Assembly: GCA_029005335.1 (NCBI GenBank)
Contig: JAQXFT010000166.1
Location: 1 to 9,970 of the forward strand
Direction: 5' to 3'
DNA: 9,970 nucleotides
Origin: Oscillospiraceae bacterium
GTDB lineage: Bacteria > Bacillota > Clostridia > Oscillospirales > Ruminococcaceae
Within the stretch, counting starts at the first letter, position 1. The number at the start of each line of letters is the position of its first letter. Below the pieces are notes generated by a model, which was not told the origin of the DNA, made no database searches, and worked only from the letters and a program-made list of their open reading frames with translations. Made by a program: the position numbers and the translations under genes. Below, one piece after another: positions 1-6,410 of the stretch.

Positions 1-1
1 G

Positions 2-442
2 ATTGTTGAAAAATACAATGATATGGTTGAAATGTCCGGAATGGGTACGGATTTTCTTATGCTGATATCGGCGTCATGTCTTGCACCAGTAGGTGAAGAG
101 CTGTTATGCCGTGGAATAACTCTTATGTATTTCCGGAAGTCAGTTCCTTTCTGGCTTGCGAATATATTGCAGGCACTCATCTTCGGAATAATGCATATGA
201 ACTGGGTACAGGGAACATATGCATTTCTTATAGGACTTATTCTCGGATACGCTGTGAAAAAATATAACAGCATAATTCCGTCGGTGATGATACACTTTTT
301 TGTAAATACAGTGACATCAGTGATAACGGCTGTATTGTTCGGATTTATTCCGGCAAATATTGCCTGCATTACAGTTATGATAATAATTTCACTTATGGCA
401 GTAATACCGTCCTTCATAATGATGAAGAATGACAGTATATAA
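2..442 (+). CDS. CPBP family intramembrane metalloprotease, 5' end missing
   Basis: The frame is open to the left edge, so the true start lies outside the window; 146 residues are visible. The family (CPBP/Abi, Rce1-like) consists of membrane-embedded metalloproteases, and in bacteria the substrate is usually unknown. What supports the call is the EExxxR motif (EELLCRG, visible residues 32-38), a second conserved segment FGIMHMN with its histidine about 30 residues later, and a third segment HFFVN within a hydrophobic helix. The rest is dominated by hydrophobic membrane segments. The internal ATG at 23 is probably not the start, because the frame continues upstream and a CPBP domain needs more N-terminal helices. 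The stop lies 16 bases before the next gene, so it probably shares its transcript. Substrate and role cannot be told from the sequence. Confidence 0.85.
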   Translation: MVEKYNDMVEMSGMGTDFLMLISASCLAPVGEELLCRGITLMYFRKSVPFWLANILQALIFGIMHMNWVQGTYAFLIGLILGYAVKKYNSIIPSVMIHFFVNTVTSVITAVLFGFIPANIACITVMIIISLMAVIPSFIMMKNDSI

Positions 443-458
443 AGAGAGGTGATAAATT

Positions 459-1361
459 ATGATAGATGTATGTCTTGCCGGAACAGGCGGAATGTTACCG
501 CTTCCGGAAAGATGGCTTACTTGCTTCTGGATTGAATACAACGGGAAAGCCTGTCTTATAGACTGCGGAGAGGGTACACAGATTACGCTTGCAAAAAATG
601 GCTGTAAATTAAGCCGTCTTGATTCGATTTTTATAACCCATGTTCATGCCGACCATATATCCGGATTGGCAGGACTTCTGCTTTCTCTGGGGAACTGCGG
701 AAAAACCGGAGCGTTGAAAATATACGGTCATACAGGAATAACCAATATAATAGAAAAGCTCTGCTGTATCTGTCCGGTGCTTCCTTTTGAGCTTGAAATA
801 CATGAGCTTTCCTCAAAGAATATTTCGGAATTGAAGTGGAATGATATTGATGTAAAATCAATGCCGTTAAGACATGGAATAGACTGTCTCGGATATTCAT
901 TTACTCTTAACCGGAAAGCCGTATTCAATCCGCAGAAGGCTAAGAATCTCGGAATAGATTTGAAATACTGGAAAGTACTCCATTCCGGAGAAAGCATAGA
1001 GCTTGACGGAAAAATAATCACTCCCGATATGGTTACAGATGAAAAGCGTAATCCCATAAAAATCACTTACATGACAGACAGTATATACTTTGAAGATATG
1101 ATTCAGTTTGCTGAAAAATCCGATTTGCTTGTGTGTGAGGGAATGTATGGTGATGATGAATACATAGATAAAATGCGTGAAAAGGGTCATATGGTATTTT
1201 CGCAGAGTGCAGAGCTTGCCGGCAGGTCGGATTCAAAGCTTTTATGGCTTACACATTACAGTCCGGCACTTGTAAATCCGTCTGAATATACGGAGAGCGT
1301 CAGAAAAATTTTCAGCAATACAACAGTAAGCCATGACGGTGAACGAATAATTCTGAAGTGA
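459..1361 (+). CDS. rnz: Ribonuclease Z (tRNA 3'-processing endonuclease)
   Basis: This metallo-beta-lactamase-fold enzyme cuts the 3' trailer from tRNA precursors, mainly those lacking an encoded CCA. The 300 residues match the usual short bacterial form (about 300-310). The metal site looks complete: HVHADH at 61-66, His139 in LRHG, Asp207 in MTDS and His266 in LTHYSP. His244, in the GHMVFSQSA segment, fits the conserved catalytic histidine of the family. The N-terminal GTGG and the DCGEGTQ stretch at 35-41 are also typical. The ATG at 459 is preceded by an AGAGAGGTGAT ribosome binding site and directly follows the CPBP gene. The next gene begins 11 bases after the stop. Other MBL-fold hydrolases are possible in principle, but the DCGEGTQ and LTHYSP segments point to RNase Z. 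Confidence 0.93.
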   Translation: MIDVCLAGTGGMLPLPERWLTCFWIEYNGKACLIDCGEGTQITLAKNGCKLSRLDSIFITHVHADHISGLAGLLLSLGNCGKTGALKIYGHTGITNIIEKLCCICPVLPFELEIHELSSKNISELKWNDIDVKSMPLRHGIDCLGYSFTLNRKAVFNPQKAKNLGIDLKYWKVLHSGESIELDGKIITPDMVTDEKRNPIKITYMTDSIYFEDMIQFAEKSDLLVCEGMYGDDEYIDKMREKGHMVFSQSAELAGRSDSKLLWLTHYSPALVNPSEYTESVRKIFSNTTVSHDGERIILK

Positions 1362-1372
1362 GGTATATTTCA

Positions 1373-1570
1373 ATGAAAGTAAGATACAATGATGATAAGG
1401 AGGTTGTAAAAACCGTAAAGGAGGGTCTGAAGCGTACAGGAGGCTACTGCCCATGCCGTTTACAGCATACGGAGGATAACAAATGTATATGCAAGGAGTT
1501 CAGGGAACAGATAAAGAACCCCGATTTTGAAGGTTATTGTCACTGTATGCTTTATTACAAAAGCAAATAA
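1373..1570 (+). CDS. Small ferredoxin:thioredoxin reductase catalytic-chain-like Fe-S protein
   Basis: This 65-residue protein carries three CxC pairs: CPC at 26-28, CIC at 38-40 and CHC at 56-58. In the catalytic subunit of ferredoxin:thioredoxin reductase (FTR), such pairs bind a [4Fe-4S] cluster and form the active-site disulfide that passes ferredoxin electrons to thioredoxin. The GYCPCR and GYCHC contexts fit that family. The spacing differs from the plant/cyanobacterial form: 9 and 15 residues between pairs instead of 16 and 8, although the first and last pairs are the same 27 residues apart. I chose the ATG at 1373 because TGAGGT lies about 8 bases upstream; a GTG at 1358 would overlap rnz and has no clear ribosome binding site. 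Thioredoxin follows 22 bases later, which supports a redox partnership. No FTR variable subunit is visible. Function is inferred; family membership is fairly sure. Confidence 0.82.
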   Translation: MKVRYNDDKEVVKTVKEGLKRTGGYCPCRLQHTEDNKCICKEFREQIKNPDFEGYCHCMLYYKSK

Positions 1571-1592
1571 ATTCTGAAAGGATTGATTTTTT

Positions 1593-1901
1593 ATGTCAGT
1601 TATAACAATTACAAACGATAATTTTGAATCTGAAGTTATGAAGTCCGAAAAAAATGTACTTCTTGACTTCTGGGCATCATGGTGTGCTCCCTGCCGTATG
1701 GTATCGCCTATAGTTGACGAAATCGCAGAGGAAAATCCTGATATAAAGGTCGGAAAAATAAACGTTGATGAACAGCCTGAACTTGCCGGAGCTTTTCAGA
1801 TTCAGAGTATTCCGACTCTTGTAGCAATCAAAAACGGCAGAATAGCTGATGTTGCGGTAGGTGCAAGGGATAAAAAATCCATTCTTGCAATGGTAAAATA
1901 A
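1593..1901 (+). CDS. trxA: Thioredoxin
   Basis: This 102-residue cytoplasmic thiol-disulfide reductant covers the whole thioredoxin fold, close to the usual 105 or so. The active site is WCAPC at 30-34 (Cys31 and Cys34), with alanine where most thioredoxins have glycine. The cis-proline loop SIPTL is at 73-77 (Pro75 or the adjacent position), and the buried aspartate of the LLDFWASW strand is present. AAAGGA at 1577-1582 is the ribosome binding site, about 10 bases before the ATG. The gene sits directly after the FTR-like gene, so it is a good candidate acceptor of ferredoxin electrons, in addition to or in place of an NADPH thioredoxin reductase, which is not seen here. A hairpin follows the stop, before thiG. 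Confidence 0.95.
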   Translation: MSVITITNDNFESEVMKSEKNVLLDFWASWCAPCRMVSPIVDEIAEENPDIKVGKINVDEQPELAGAFQIQSIPTLVAIKNGRIADVAVGARDKKSILAMVK

Positions 1902-1906
1902 TTCAC

Positions 1907-1933
1907 TTTGGGGCGAACTATGTTTGCCCCGAA
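1907..1933 (+). promoter_or_regulatory. Hairpin in the trxA-thiG gap
   Basis: GGGGCGAAC at 1910-1918 and GTTTGCCCC at 1922-1930 form a 9-bp stem with one G-T wobble around a 3-base loop. Three weaker pairs (1907-1909 with 1931-1933) extend it. No T-run follows (the next bases are GAAAATATATTT), so it is not a standard intrinsic terminator. It could protect the upstream mRNA end, cause partial termination or mark a processing site between trxA and thiG. It does not resemble a TPP riboswitch. Confidence 0.6.
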
Positions 1934-1960
1934 AATATATTTAAGGAAGCGTTTTAAAAA

Positions 1961-2725
1961 ATGGACAAACTTATTATAGGCGGTCATGAGTTTAACTCAA
2001 GATTCATATTGGGTTCGGGAAAATATTCCCTTGAGCTTATAAAATCCGCTGTTGAAAATGCCGGTGCGGAAATAATCACACTTGCCCTGAGGCGTGCAGA
2101 TTGCGGAAATGTTGCGAATATACTGGACTATATTCCGGAAGGTGTTACACTTCTCCCGAATACCTCCGGAGCAAGAAATGCTGAGGAGGCTGTACGTATT
2201 GCAAGGCTTTCGAGAGAACTGGGCTGTGGGGATTTCGTAAAAATAGAAGTAATCAGGGATTCAAAATATCTTCTCCCCGATAACGCGGAAACTGTAAAGG
2301 CTACCGAAATTCTCGCAAAAGAGGGATTTATCGTAATGCCCTATATGTACCCTGATTTGAATACTGCAAGAGATTTGGTAAATGCAGGAGCTTCAGCAGT
2401 AATGCCCCTTGCATCTCCGATAGGTTCAAACAAGGGATTATGCACAAAGGATTTCATACAGATTCTTATAGATGAAATCGACCTGCCAATAATAGTAGAT
2501 GCAGGTATAGGCAGACCGTCACAGGCTTGCGAAGTTATGGAAATGGGTGCAGATGCGGTAATGGCTAATACGGCAATAGCAACAGCCGGAAATATTCCGT
2601 TAATGGCAGAGGCTTTCAGAAAAGCTATCGAAGCCGGAAGAAGTGCATATCTTTCGGGACTCGGCAGAGTAAAGGAAAAAGGTGCATCAGCTTCATCACC
2701 GCTTACGGGAGTTTTAGGAGAGTGA
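1961..2725 (+). CDS. thiG: Thiazole synthase ThiG
   Basis: ThiG joins 1-deoxy-D-xylulose 5-phosphate, 2-iminoacetate (from ThiH here) and sulfur from ThiS thiocarboxylate to make the thiazole phosphate of thiamine. The 254-residue TIM-barrel protein has the family marks throughout: NTSGARNAEEAV near 67-78, the Schiff-base lysine Lys94 in VKIEV, MPLASPIGS at 148-156, VDAGIGRPSQA at 179-189, and GADAVMANTAIA at 196-207. Length is normal. The ribosome binding site is AAGGA near 1944-1949, somewhat far (about 12 bases) from the ATG. The thiH start follows 7 bases after the stop, so the two are probably co-translated. The sulfur carrier ThiS and its adenylyltransferase ThiF, which often neighbour thiG, are not in the window. 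Confidence 0.96.
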   Translation: MDKLIIGGHEFNSRFILGSGKYSLELIKSAVENAGAEIITLALRRADCGNVANILDYIPEGVTLLPNTSGARNAEEAVRIARLSRELGCGDFVKIEVIRDSKYLLPDNAETVKATEILAKEGFIVMPYMYPDLNTARDLVNAGASAVMPLASPIGSNKGLCTKDFIQILIDEIDLPIIVDAGIGRPSQACEVMEMGADAVMANTAIATAGNIPLMAEAFRKAIEAGRSAYLSGLGRVKEKGASASSPLTGVLGE

Positions 2726-2732
2726 ATTTATA

Positions 2733-3878
2733 ATGCTTAATCATATGGAATATCTTGATGGCATGGAGAATATCGGCTCTGAAATTCAGGATAAAGTCAT
2801 ATCAGCTATGAATGATTATAACCCTGATAATTATACTGATGAAGATGTAATAAATGCCCTTAATGATGATGTATGCACTGTTGAGGATTACAAGGCATTG
2901 CTTTCGCCGTCAGCGGAAAAATTCCTTGAGGAAATCGCTCAGAAAGCAAGATATGAAAAGCAGAAGCATTTCGGAAACTCCGTGTATATGTTTACACCGC
3001 TCTACATATCGAATTACTGTGAAAATCTTTGTGTATACTGCGGATTCAACTGTAAAAACAAGATACACCGTGCAAAGCTGAACTATGAGGAAATCGAAAG
3101 GGAAATGCAGGCTATATCAAAAACCGGTTTGCAGGAAATCCTGATTCTTACAGGTGAAAGCCGTAAATATTCTGATGTTGAATATATCGGTGAAGCGTGT
3201 AAAATAGCTTCAAAATATTTCAAAGTAGTGGGACTTGAAATTTATCCCGTAAATTCCGATGAATATAAATATCTTCACGAATGTGGTGCGGATTATGTTA
3301 CAGTATTTCAGGAAACATATAATTCCGACAAGTATTCCGAGCTTCACCTCGGAGGTCATAAGAGAATTTTCCCTTATCGTTTCAACGCACAGGAAAGAGC
3401 TTTAATGGGTGGTATGCGTGGAGTTGGATTTGCATCTCTTTTAGGTCTTGACAATTTCAGAAAGGACGCTTTTGCAACAGGACTTCATGCAAGCCTGATT
3501 CAGAAAAAATATCCTCATGCGGAAATCGCAATATCATGTCCGAGACTCCGCCCTATAATCAATAACGAAAATATAAATCCCCGTGATGTTCACGAAAGAC
3601 AGCTTTTGCAGATAGTGTGTGCATACAGAATTTTTCTTCCGTATTCAAATATAACTATCTCCACAAGAGAAAATCAGAAATTCCGTGATAACATAGTAGA
3701 TATATCTGCTACGAAAATTTCAGCCGGTGTAGATGTAGGAATAGGCGGTCACGGAGACGGTGAGAAAAAGGGTGATGAACAGTTTGAAATCTCCGACCCC
3801 AGAAACGTACAGCAGGTTTACAATGCCTTGATTGCAAAAGGACTTCAGCCCGTAATGAGTGATTATATATATGTGTGA
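2733..3878 (+). CDS. thiH: 2-iminoacetate synthase ThiH (radical SAM)
   Basis: ThiH is an oxygen-sensitive radical S-adenosylmethionine enzyme that cleaves tyrosine to 2-iminoacetate and p-cresol, supplying ThiG; aerobes use the oxidase ThiO instead. The 381 residues match the usual size (about 370-380). The radical SAM motif CxxxCxxC is Cys96, Cys100 and Cys103, in the NYCENLCVYCGF context typical of ThiH. The TGES segment near 140 and the C-terminal end EQFEISDPR also fit. The ATG at 2733 has AGGAGA at 2716-2721, inside the thiG end; a second in-frame ATG at 2745 is possible but less well spaced. The 3' end overlaps tenI by 8 bases. Confidence 0.96.
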   Translation: MLNHMEYLDGMENIGSEIQDKVISAMNDYNPDNYTDEDVINALNDDVCTVEDYKALLSPSAEKFLEEIAQKARYEKQKHFGNSVYMFTPLYISNYCENLCVYCGFNCKNKIHRAKLNYEEIEREMQAISKTGLQEILILTGESRKYSDVEYIGEACKIASKYFKVVGLEIYPVNSDEYKYLHECGADYVTVFQETYNSDKYSELHLGGHKRIFPYRFNAQERALMGGMRGVGFASLLGLDNFRKDAFATGLHASLIQKKYPHAEIAISCPRLRPIINNENINPRDVHERQLLQIVCAYRIFLPYSNITISTRENQKFRDNIVDISATKISAGVDVGIGGHGDGEKKGDEQFEISDPRNVQQVYNALIAKGLQPVMSDYIYV

Positions 3879-4461
3879 AATTATATGCGTTACTCAGAGT
3901 ACGCTTTGCGGAGATAAATTTCTGAATCAGATTGAAAAAATATGCATGGGCGGTATTGACAGAATTATATTGCGTGAAAAGCATTTATCCGCAAGTGAAT
4001 ATTTCGGTCTTGCTTATGAAGTAAAAAGTATCTGCAATAAATACAATACAGCACTGACAATTCATAAATTTTACGATACCGCATTAAAGCTTGATGTTAA
4101 AAGCTTTCACTGTTCCTATGTGGATTTTAAGGAGAATAAATATAATTCCGAAATTACCGGCGTGTCTGTACATTCGGTATCAGAGGCAGTACAATCCGAA
4201 AGTCTCGGAGCTTCATATATAACGGCAGGTCATATATTTGAAACGCAGTGCAAAGCCGGACTTGCTCCACGTGGCACGGATTTTATCCGTGATATATGCC
4301 ATAGTGTTGAAATTCCTGTTTATGCGATAGGCGGAATAAATTCCGATAATGCAAAGCTTCTTAAAAATACCGGAATAAGCGGAATCTGTGTTATGTCATC
4401 ACTTATGAAATCCGAAAATCCCGAAATCCTTATAAAGAATTTAAGGGCGAATCCTGAATGA
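3871..4461 (+). CDS. tenI: Thiazole tautomerase TenI (ThiE-like fold)
   Basis: TenI isomerises the ThiG product to the aromatic thiazole carboxylate form, ahead of coupling by ThiE. The 196-residue protein belongs to the ThiE/TenI TIM-barrel family. It has the TenI-type segment SVHSVSEAVQ at 99-108 and GHIFETQCKAGLAPRG at 120-135, where His121 matches the catalytic histidine known in Bacillus TenI. AIGGI at 152-156 is shared by both families. The ThiE pyrimidine/Mg-binding signatures (an NDR-type segment and DGVHLGQxD) are absent, so I prefer TenI to ThiE. I chose ATG 3871, overlapping thiH by 8 bases; a GTG at 3859 also exists. No strong ribosome binding site is visible, so translational coupling to thiH is likely. 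Its stop codon lies in the loop of the terminator. Confidence 0.82.
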   Translation: MCEIICVTQSTLCGDKFLNQIEKICMGGIDRIILREKHLSASEYFGLAYEVKSICNKYNTALTIHKFYDTALKLDVKSFHCSYVDFKENKYNSEITGVSVHSVSEAVQSESLGASYITAGHIFETQCKAGLAPRGTDFIRDICHSVEIPVYAIGGINSDNAKLLKNTGISGICVMSSLMKSENPEILIKNLRANPE

Positions 4462-4474
4462 TTCGCCCGTTTTT
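4445..4474 (+). terminator. Intrinsic terminator of the rnz-thi gene run
   Basis: GGGCGAATC at 4445-4453 and GATTCGCCC at 4460-4468 pair perfectly over 9 bp around a 6-base loop and are followed by G and five T. The tenI stop codon (4459-4461) lies at the loop edge. The enolase gene ends just beyond, on the other strand, only 14 bases from the tenI stop. On the minus strand the stem is followed by TTAAATTCTTT, a weaker tail, so it might also serve enolase. Confidence 0.9.
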
Positions 4475-4475
4475 A

Positions 4476-5735
4476 CTATGCTAATCCGTAAAGCGGATTT
4501 GAAATATCTGTTTCAATTCTGAGAAGTCTGTTATACTTTGCAGTACGGTCGCTTCGGCAGGGCGCTCCCGTTTTAATCTGTCCGGCATTAGTTCCGACTG
4601 CAATATCAGCAATAGCAGTTTCTTCAGTTTCTCCGGAGCGGTGGGAGATTACTGCTGTATATCCGTTTTCCTTTGCAAGCTGAACAGCCCGTAGAGCCTC
4701 CGAGAGAGTACCAATCTGATTATATTTTATCAGTACGGAATTTCCAGCTCCCTCCTTAATACCTTTGCGGATATGCTTTGTATTGGTTACAAACAAATCA
4801 TCTCCGACAAGCTGAACCTGATTTCCGATTTCTGAAGTAATATTGCTCCAGCCGTTCCAGTCCTTTTCGCCGAGAGGGTCTTCGAGAGATATTATGGGAT
4901 AAGTTTTTATAAGATTTTCCCAGTAGGCTATTAATTCATCGGAAGTCATATCCTTGTTGCGTTTCGGAAGATGATATTTTCCGTCTTCCGTATACCATTC
5001 GCTGGAGGCGGCATCAAGAGCAATTTTCACATCATTTGTATTGTAGCCTGCTGATTTGATTGCAGTGAGAATTACTTCAATAGCCTTCTCATCTGATTCC
5101 AGATTCGGAGCAAAACCTCCCTCATCACCTACGCTTGTGCTTAATCCCTTTGATTTCAGAATACTTCCGAGAGCGTGATATATTTCGCTTCCCATTCGCA
5201 GAGCCTCTTTGAAACAGCAAGCACCTACAGGCATAATCATAAATTCCTGAATATCAACATTATTTGAGGCATGAACTCCGCCGTTAAGAATATTCATCAT
5301 AGGTGCTGGAAGTCTGTTTGCAGAGATTCCGCCTATAAATTTGTAAAGCGGTAATCTGTAATGCTTTGCGGAAGCCTTTGCAGCTGCAAGCGATACGGCA
5401 AGAATTGCATTTGCACCGAGATTTGATTTGTTTTCCGTACCGTCAAGCTTAATCATAGTGCAATCAATTTTGCGTATATCAGAAGCACACATATTTTTCA
5501 GATTCGGAGCAATGATGTTATTTATATTCTCAACAGCTTTAAGAACACCTTTTCCGTTATAGCGTTTTTCACCGTCACGAAGTTCGACAGCCTCATAAAT
5601 TCCGGTAGATGCTCCGGAGGGAACGCTTGCTGAGCCTATTGAGCCGTCATCAAGCATAACCTCTGCCTTTACAGTGGGATTACCTCTTGAATCCAGCACT
5701 TCAAATCCGTATATTCTGTCTATTACTGCTGACAT
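4476..5735 (-). CDS. eno: Enolase (phosphopyruvate hydratase)
   Basis: Enolase converts 2-phosphoglycerate to phosphoenolpyruvate in glycolysis, in the cytoplasm, with two Mg ions. At 419 residues it is slightly shorter than the common 430. Key parts are present: VLDSRGNPT at 13-21, the mobile loop PSGASTG at 39-45, NGGVHASNNVDIQEFM at 151-166, Glu205 in GDEGGFAP, metal ligands Asp241, Glu285 (SLEDPL) and the GDD at 311-313, the catalytic lysine Lys337 (IKYNQIGT), SHRSGETE at 364-371 and Lys388 in GQIKTG. The ATG has a strong AGGAGGTG (complement of about 5740-5747) 5 bases upstream. The start overlaps the end of rbr by 13 bases, so the two are probably coupled. Departures such as APCRSD for the more usual APSRTD are minor. 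It appears active. Confidence 0.97.
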   Translation of the reverse strand: MSAVIDRIYGFEVLDSRGNPTVKAEVMLDDGSIGSASVPSGASTGIYEAVELRDGEKRYNGKGVLKAVENINNIIAPNLKNMCASDIRKIDCTMIKLDGTENKSNLGANAILAVSLAAAKASAKHYRLPLYKFIGGISANRLPAPMMNILNGGVHASNNVDIQEFMIMPVGACCFKEALRMGSEIYHALGSILKSKGLSTSVGDEGGFAPNLESDEKAIEVILTAIKSAGYNTNDVKIALDAASSEWYTEDGKYHLPKRNKDMTSDELIAYWENLIKTYPIISLEDPLGEKDWNGWSNITSEIGNQVQLVGDDLFVTNTKHIRKGIKEGAGNSVLIKYNQIGTLSEALRAVQLAKENGYTAVISHRSGETEETAIADIAVGTNAGQIKTGAPCRSDRTAKYNRLLRIETDISNPLYGLA

Positions 5736-6334
5736 AAAGCACCTCCTGTAAAGGGAGCGTCACAGGCTCTTATGAAATATCCCTGATTCTTACCGCATAC
5801 GGGACATACTGAAGGAGCTTCGGTTGATTCGTGAATGTGACCGCAGTTGAGACAGAGCCAGCGTTCAGTTTTATCGGATTTGAAAAGCCTGTTCTGTCTG
5901 AGAAGCTCTGCGAAGTATTCAAAGCGTTGGCGATGAATTTTTTCTATTTCTGCAATAAGGGTAAACTTTGAGGCAATTTCGGGGAATCCCTCTTTCCTTG
6001 CGATTTCTGCAAATTCGGGATAAATTGTTTCCGCCTCATCATTTTCATTCTGAACAGAAGTTTCGAGAAGCTTTAAGGCTTCATCATAGACATCAACAGG
6101 ATAGCCGGCAGTTATTTCGGCATTTTTACCTGATGACGGCTTCATAAGATTGTAGAATACCTCTGCATGAGCTTCTTCCTGACTGGCAGTAAAATAAAAA
6201 ATCTGTCCCAGAACATATAAATTATTCTGTTCGGCTGTATGCTGAGCAAAGGTATATCTGTTTCTTGCCTGACTTTCGCCTGCGAATGCACGCATAAGAT
6301 TGATTCTTGATTCGGATTTTAAAAAATCATTCAT
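5723..6334 (-). CDS. rbr: Rubrerythrin with C-terminal tail overlapping eno
   Basis: Rubrerythrin reduces hydrogen peroxide in the cytoplasm of anaerobes, using a diiron site and a rubredoxin-type iron site. In this 203-residue protein the ferritin-like domain has Glu20 (GESQAR), Glu53 and His56 (EEAHAE), Glu97 and Glu100 before YPEFAEIA, and Glu131 and His134 (EIEKIH). The rubredoxin domain has Cys161/Cys164 (CLNCG) and Cys177/Cys180 (CPVCG). The usual end, near GYFIR at 185-189, is extended by 14 residues with two extra cysteines (191 and 201), and this stretch is encoded over the eno ribosome binding site and start codon. The rbr ATG has AAGGAGG 8 bases upstream, inside a hairpin. Electron donors (rubredoxin, NADH reductase) are not in the window. 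Confidence 0.95.
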   Translation of the reverse strand: MNDFLKSESRINLMRAFAGESQARNRYTFAQHTAEQNNLYVLGQIFYFTASQEEAHAEVFYNLMKPSSGKNAEITAGYPVDVYDEALKLLETSVQNENDEAETIYPEFAEIARKEGFPEIASKFTLIAEIEKIHRQRFEYFAELLRQNRLFKSDKTERWLCLNCGHIHESTEAPSVCPVCGKNQGYFIRACDAPFTGGALCQQ

Positions 6335-6378
6335 AAAAAAAACCTCCTTTTCAGCTTATTATTGACACTGAAAAGGAG
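6335..6378 (-). promoter_or_regulatory. Hairpin with T8 tract covering the rbr ribosome binding site
   Basis: An 11-bp perfect inverted repeat (6344-6354 and 6368-6378, loop 13 bases) reads on the minus strand as CTCCTTTTCAG, loop, CTGAAAAGGAG, then G and eight T up to the rbr ATG. The rbr Shine-Dalgarno AAGGAGG (complement of 6343-6349) lies in the 3' arm. On this strand it has the form of an intrinsic terminator after the oadB-like gene, and when folded it would also hide the ribosome binding site. It may therefore reduce rbr expression from the upstream promoter or act as a switch. No obvious promoter for rbr alone was found in the 76-base gap. Confidence 0.7.
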
Positions 6379-6410
6379 ATTATTCTTTTTTTTGAATTTT
6401 AATTCTGAAT

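Noticed and set aside
609..1190. Open frames on the minus strand opposite rnz
   Set aside because: They overlap a clearly conserved gene, match no family I recognise and lack good ribosome binding sites.
1358..1372. GTG start for the FTR-like gene, overlapping rnz
   Set aside because: The ATG at 1373 has a well-spaced TGAGGT, while the GTG lies in the end of rnz without a clear ribosome binding site.
1902..1960. TPP riboswitch before thiG
   Set aside because: The gap is only 59 bases and lacks CTGAGA and the other conserved THI-box segments.
3859..3870. GTG start for tenI
   Set aside because: The ATG at 3871 gives the normal TenI N-terminus and a smaller overlap with thiH; the four extra residues add nothing recognisable.
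6344..6390. Plus-strand terminator made from the same inverted repeat
   Set aside because: No plus-strand gene lies upstream and the T-run on that strand begins several bases after the stem; the minus-strand reading fits the genes better.
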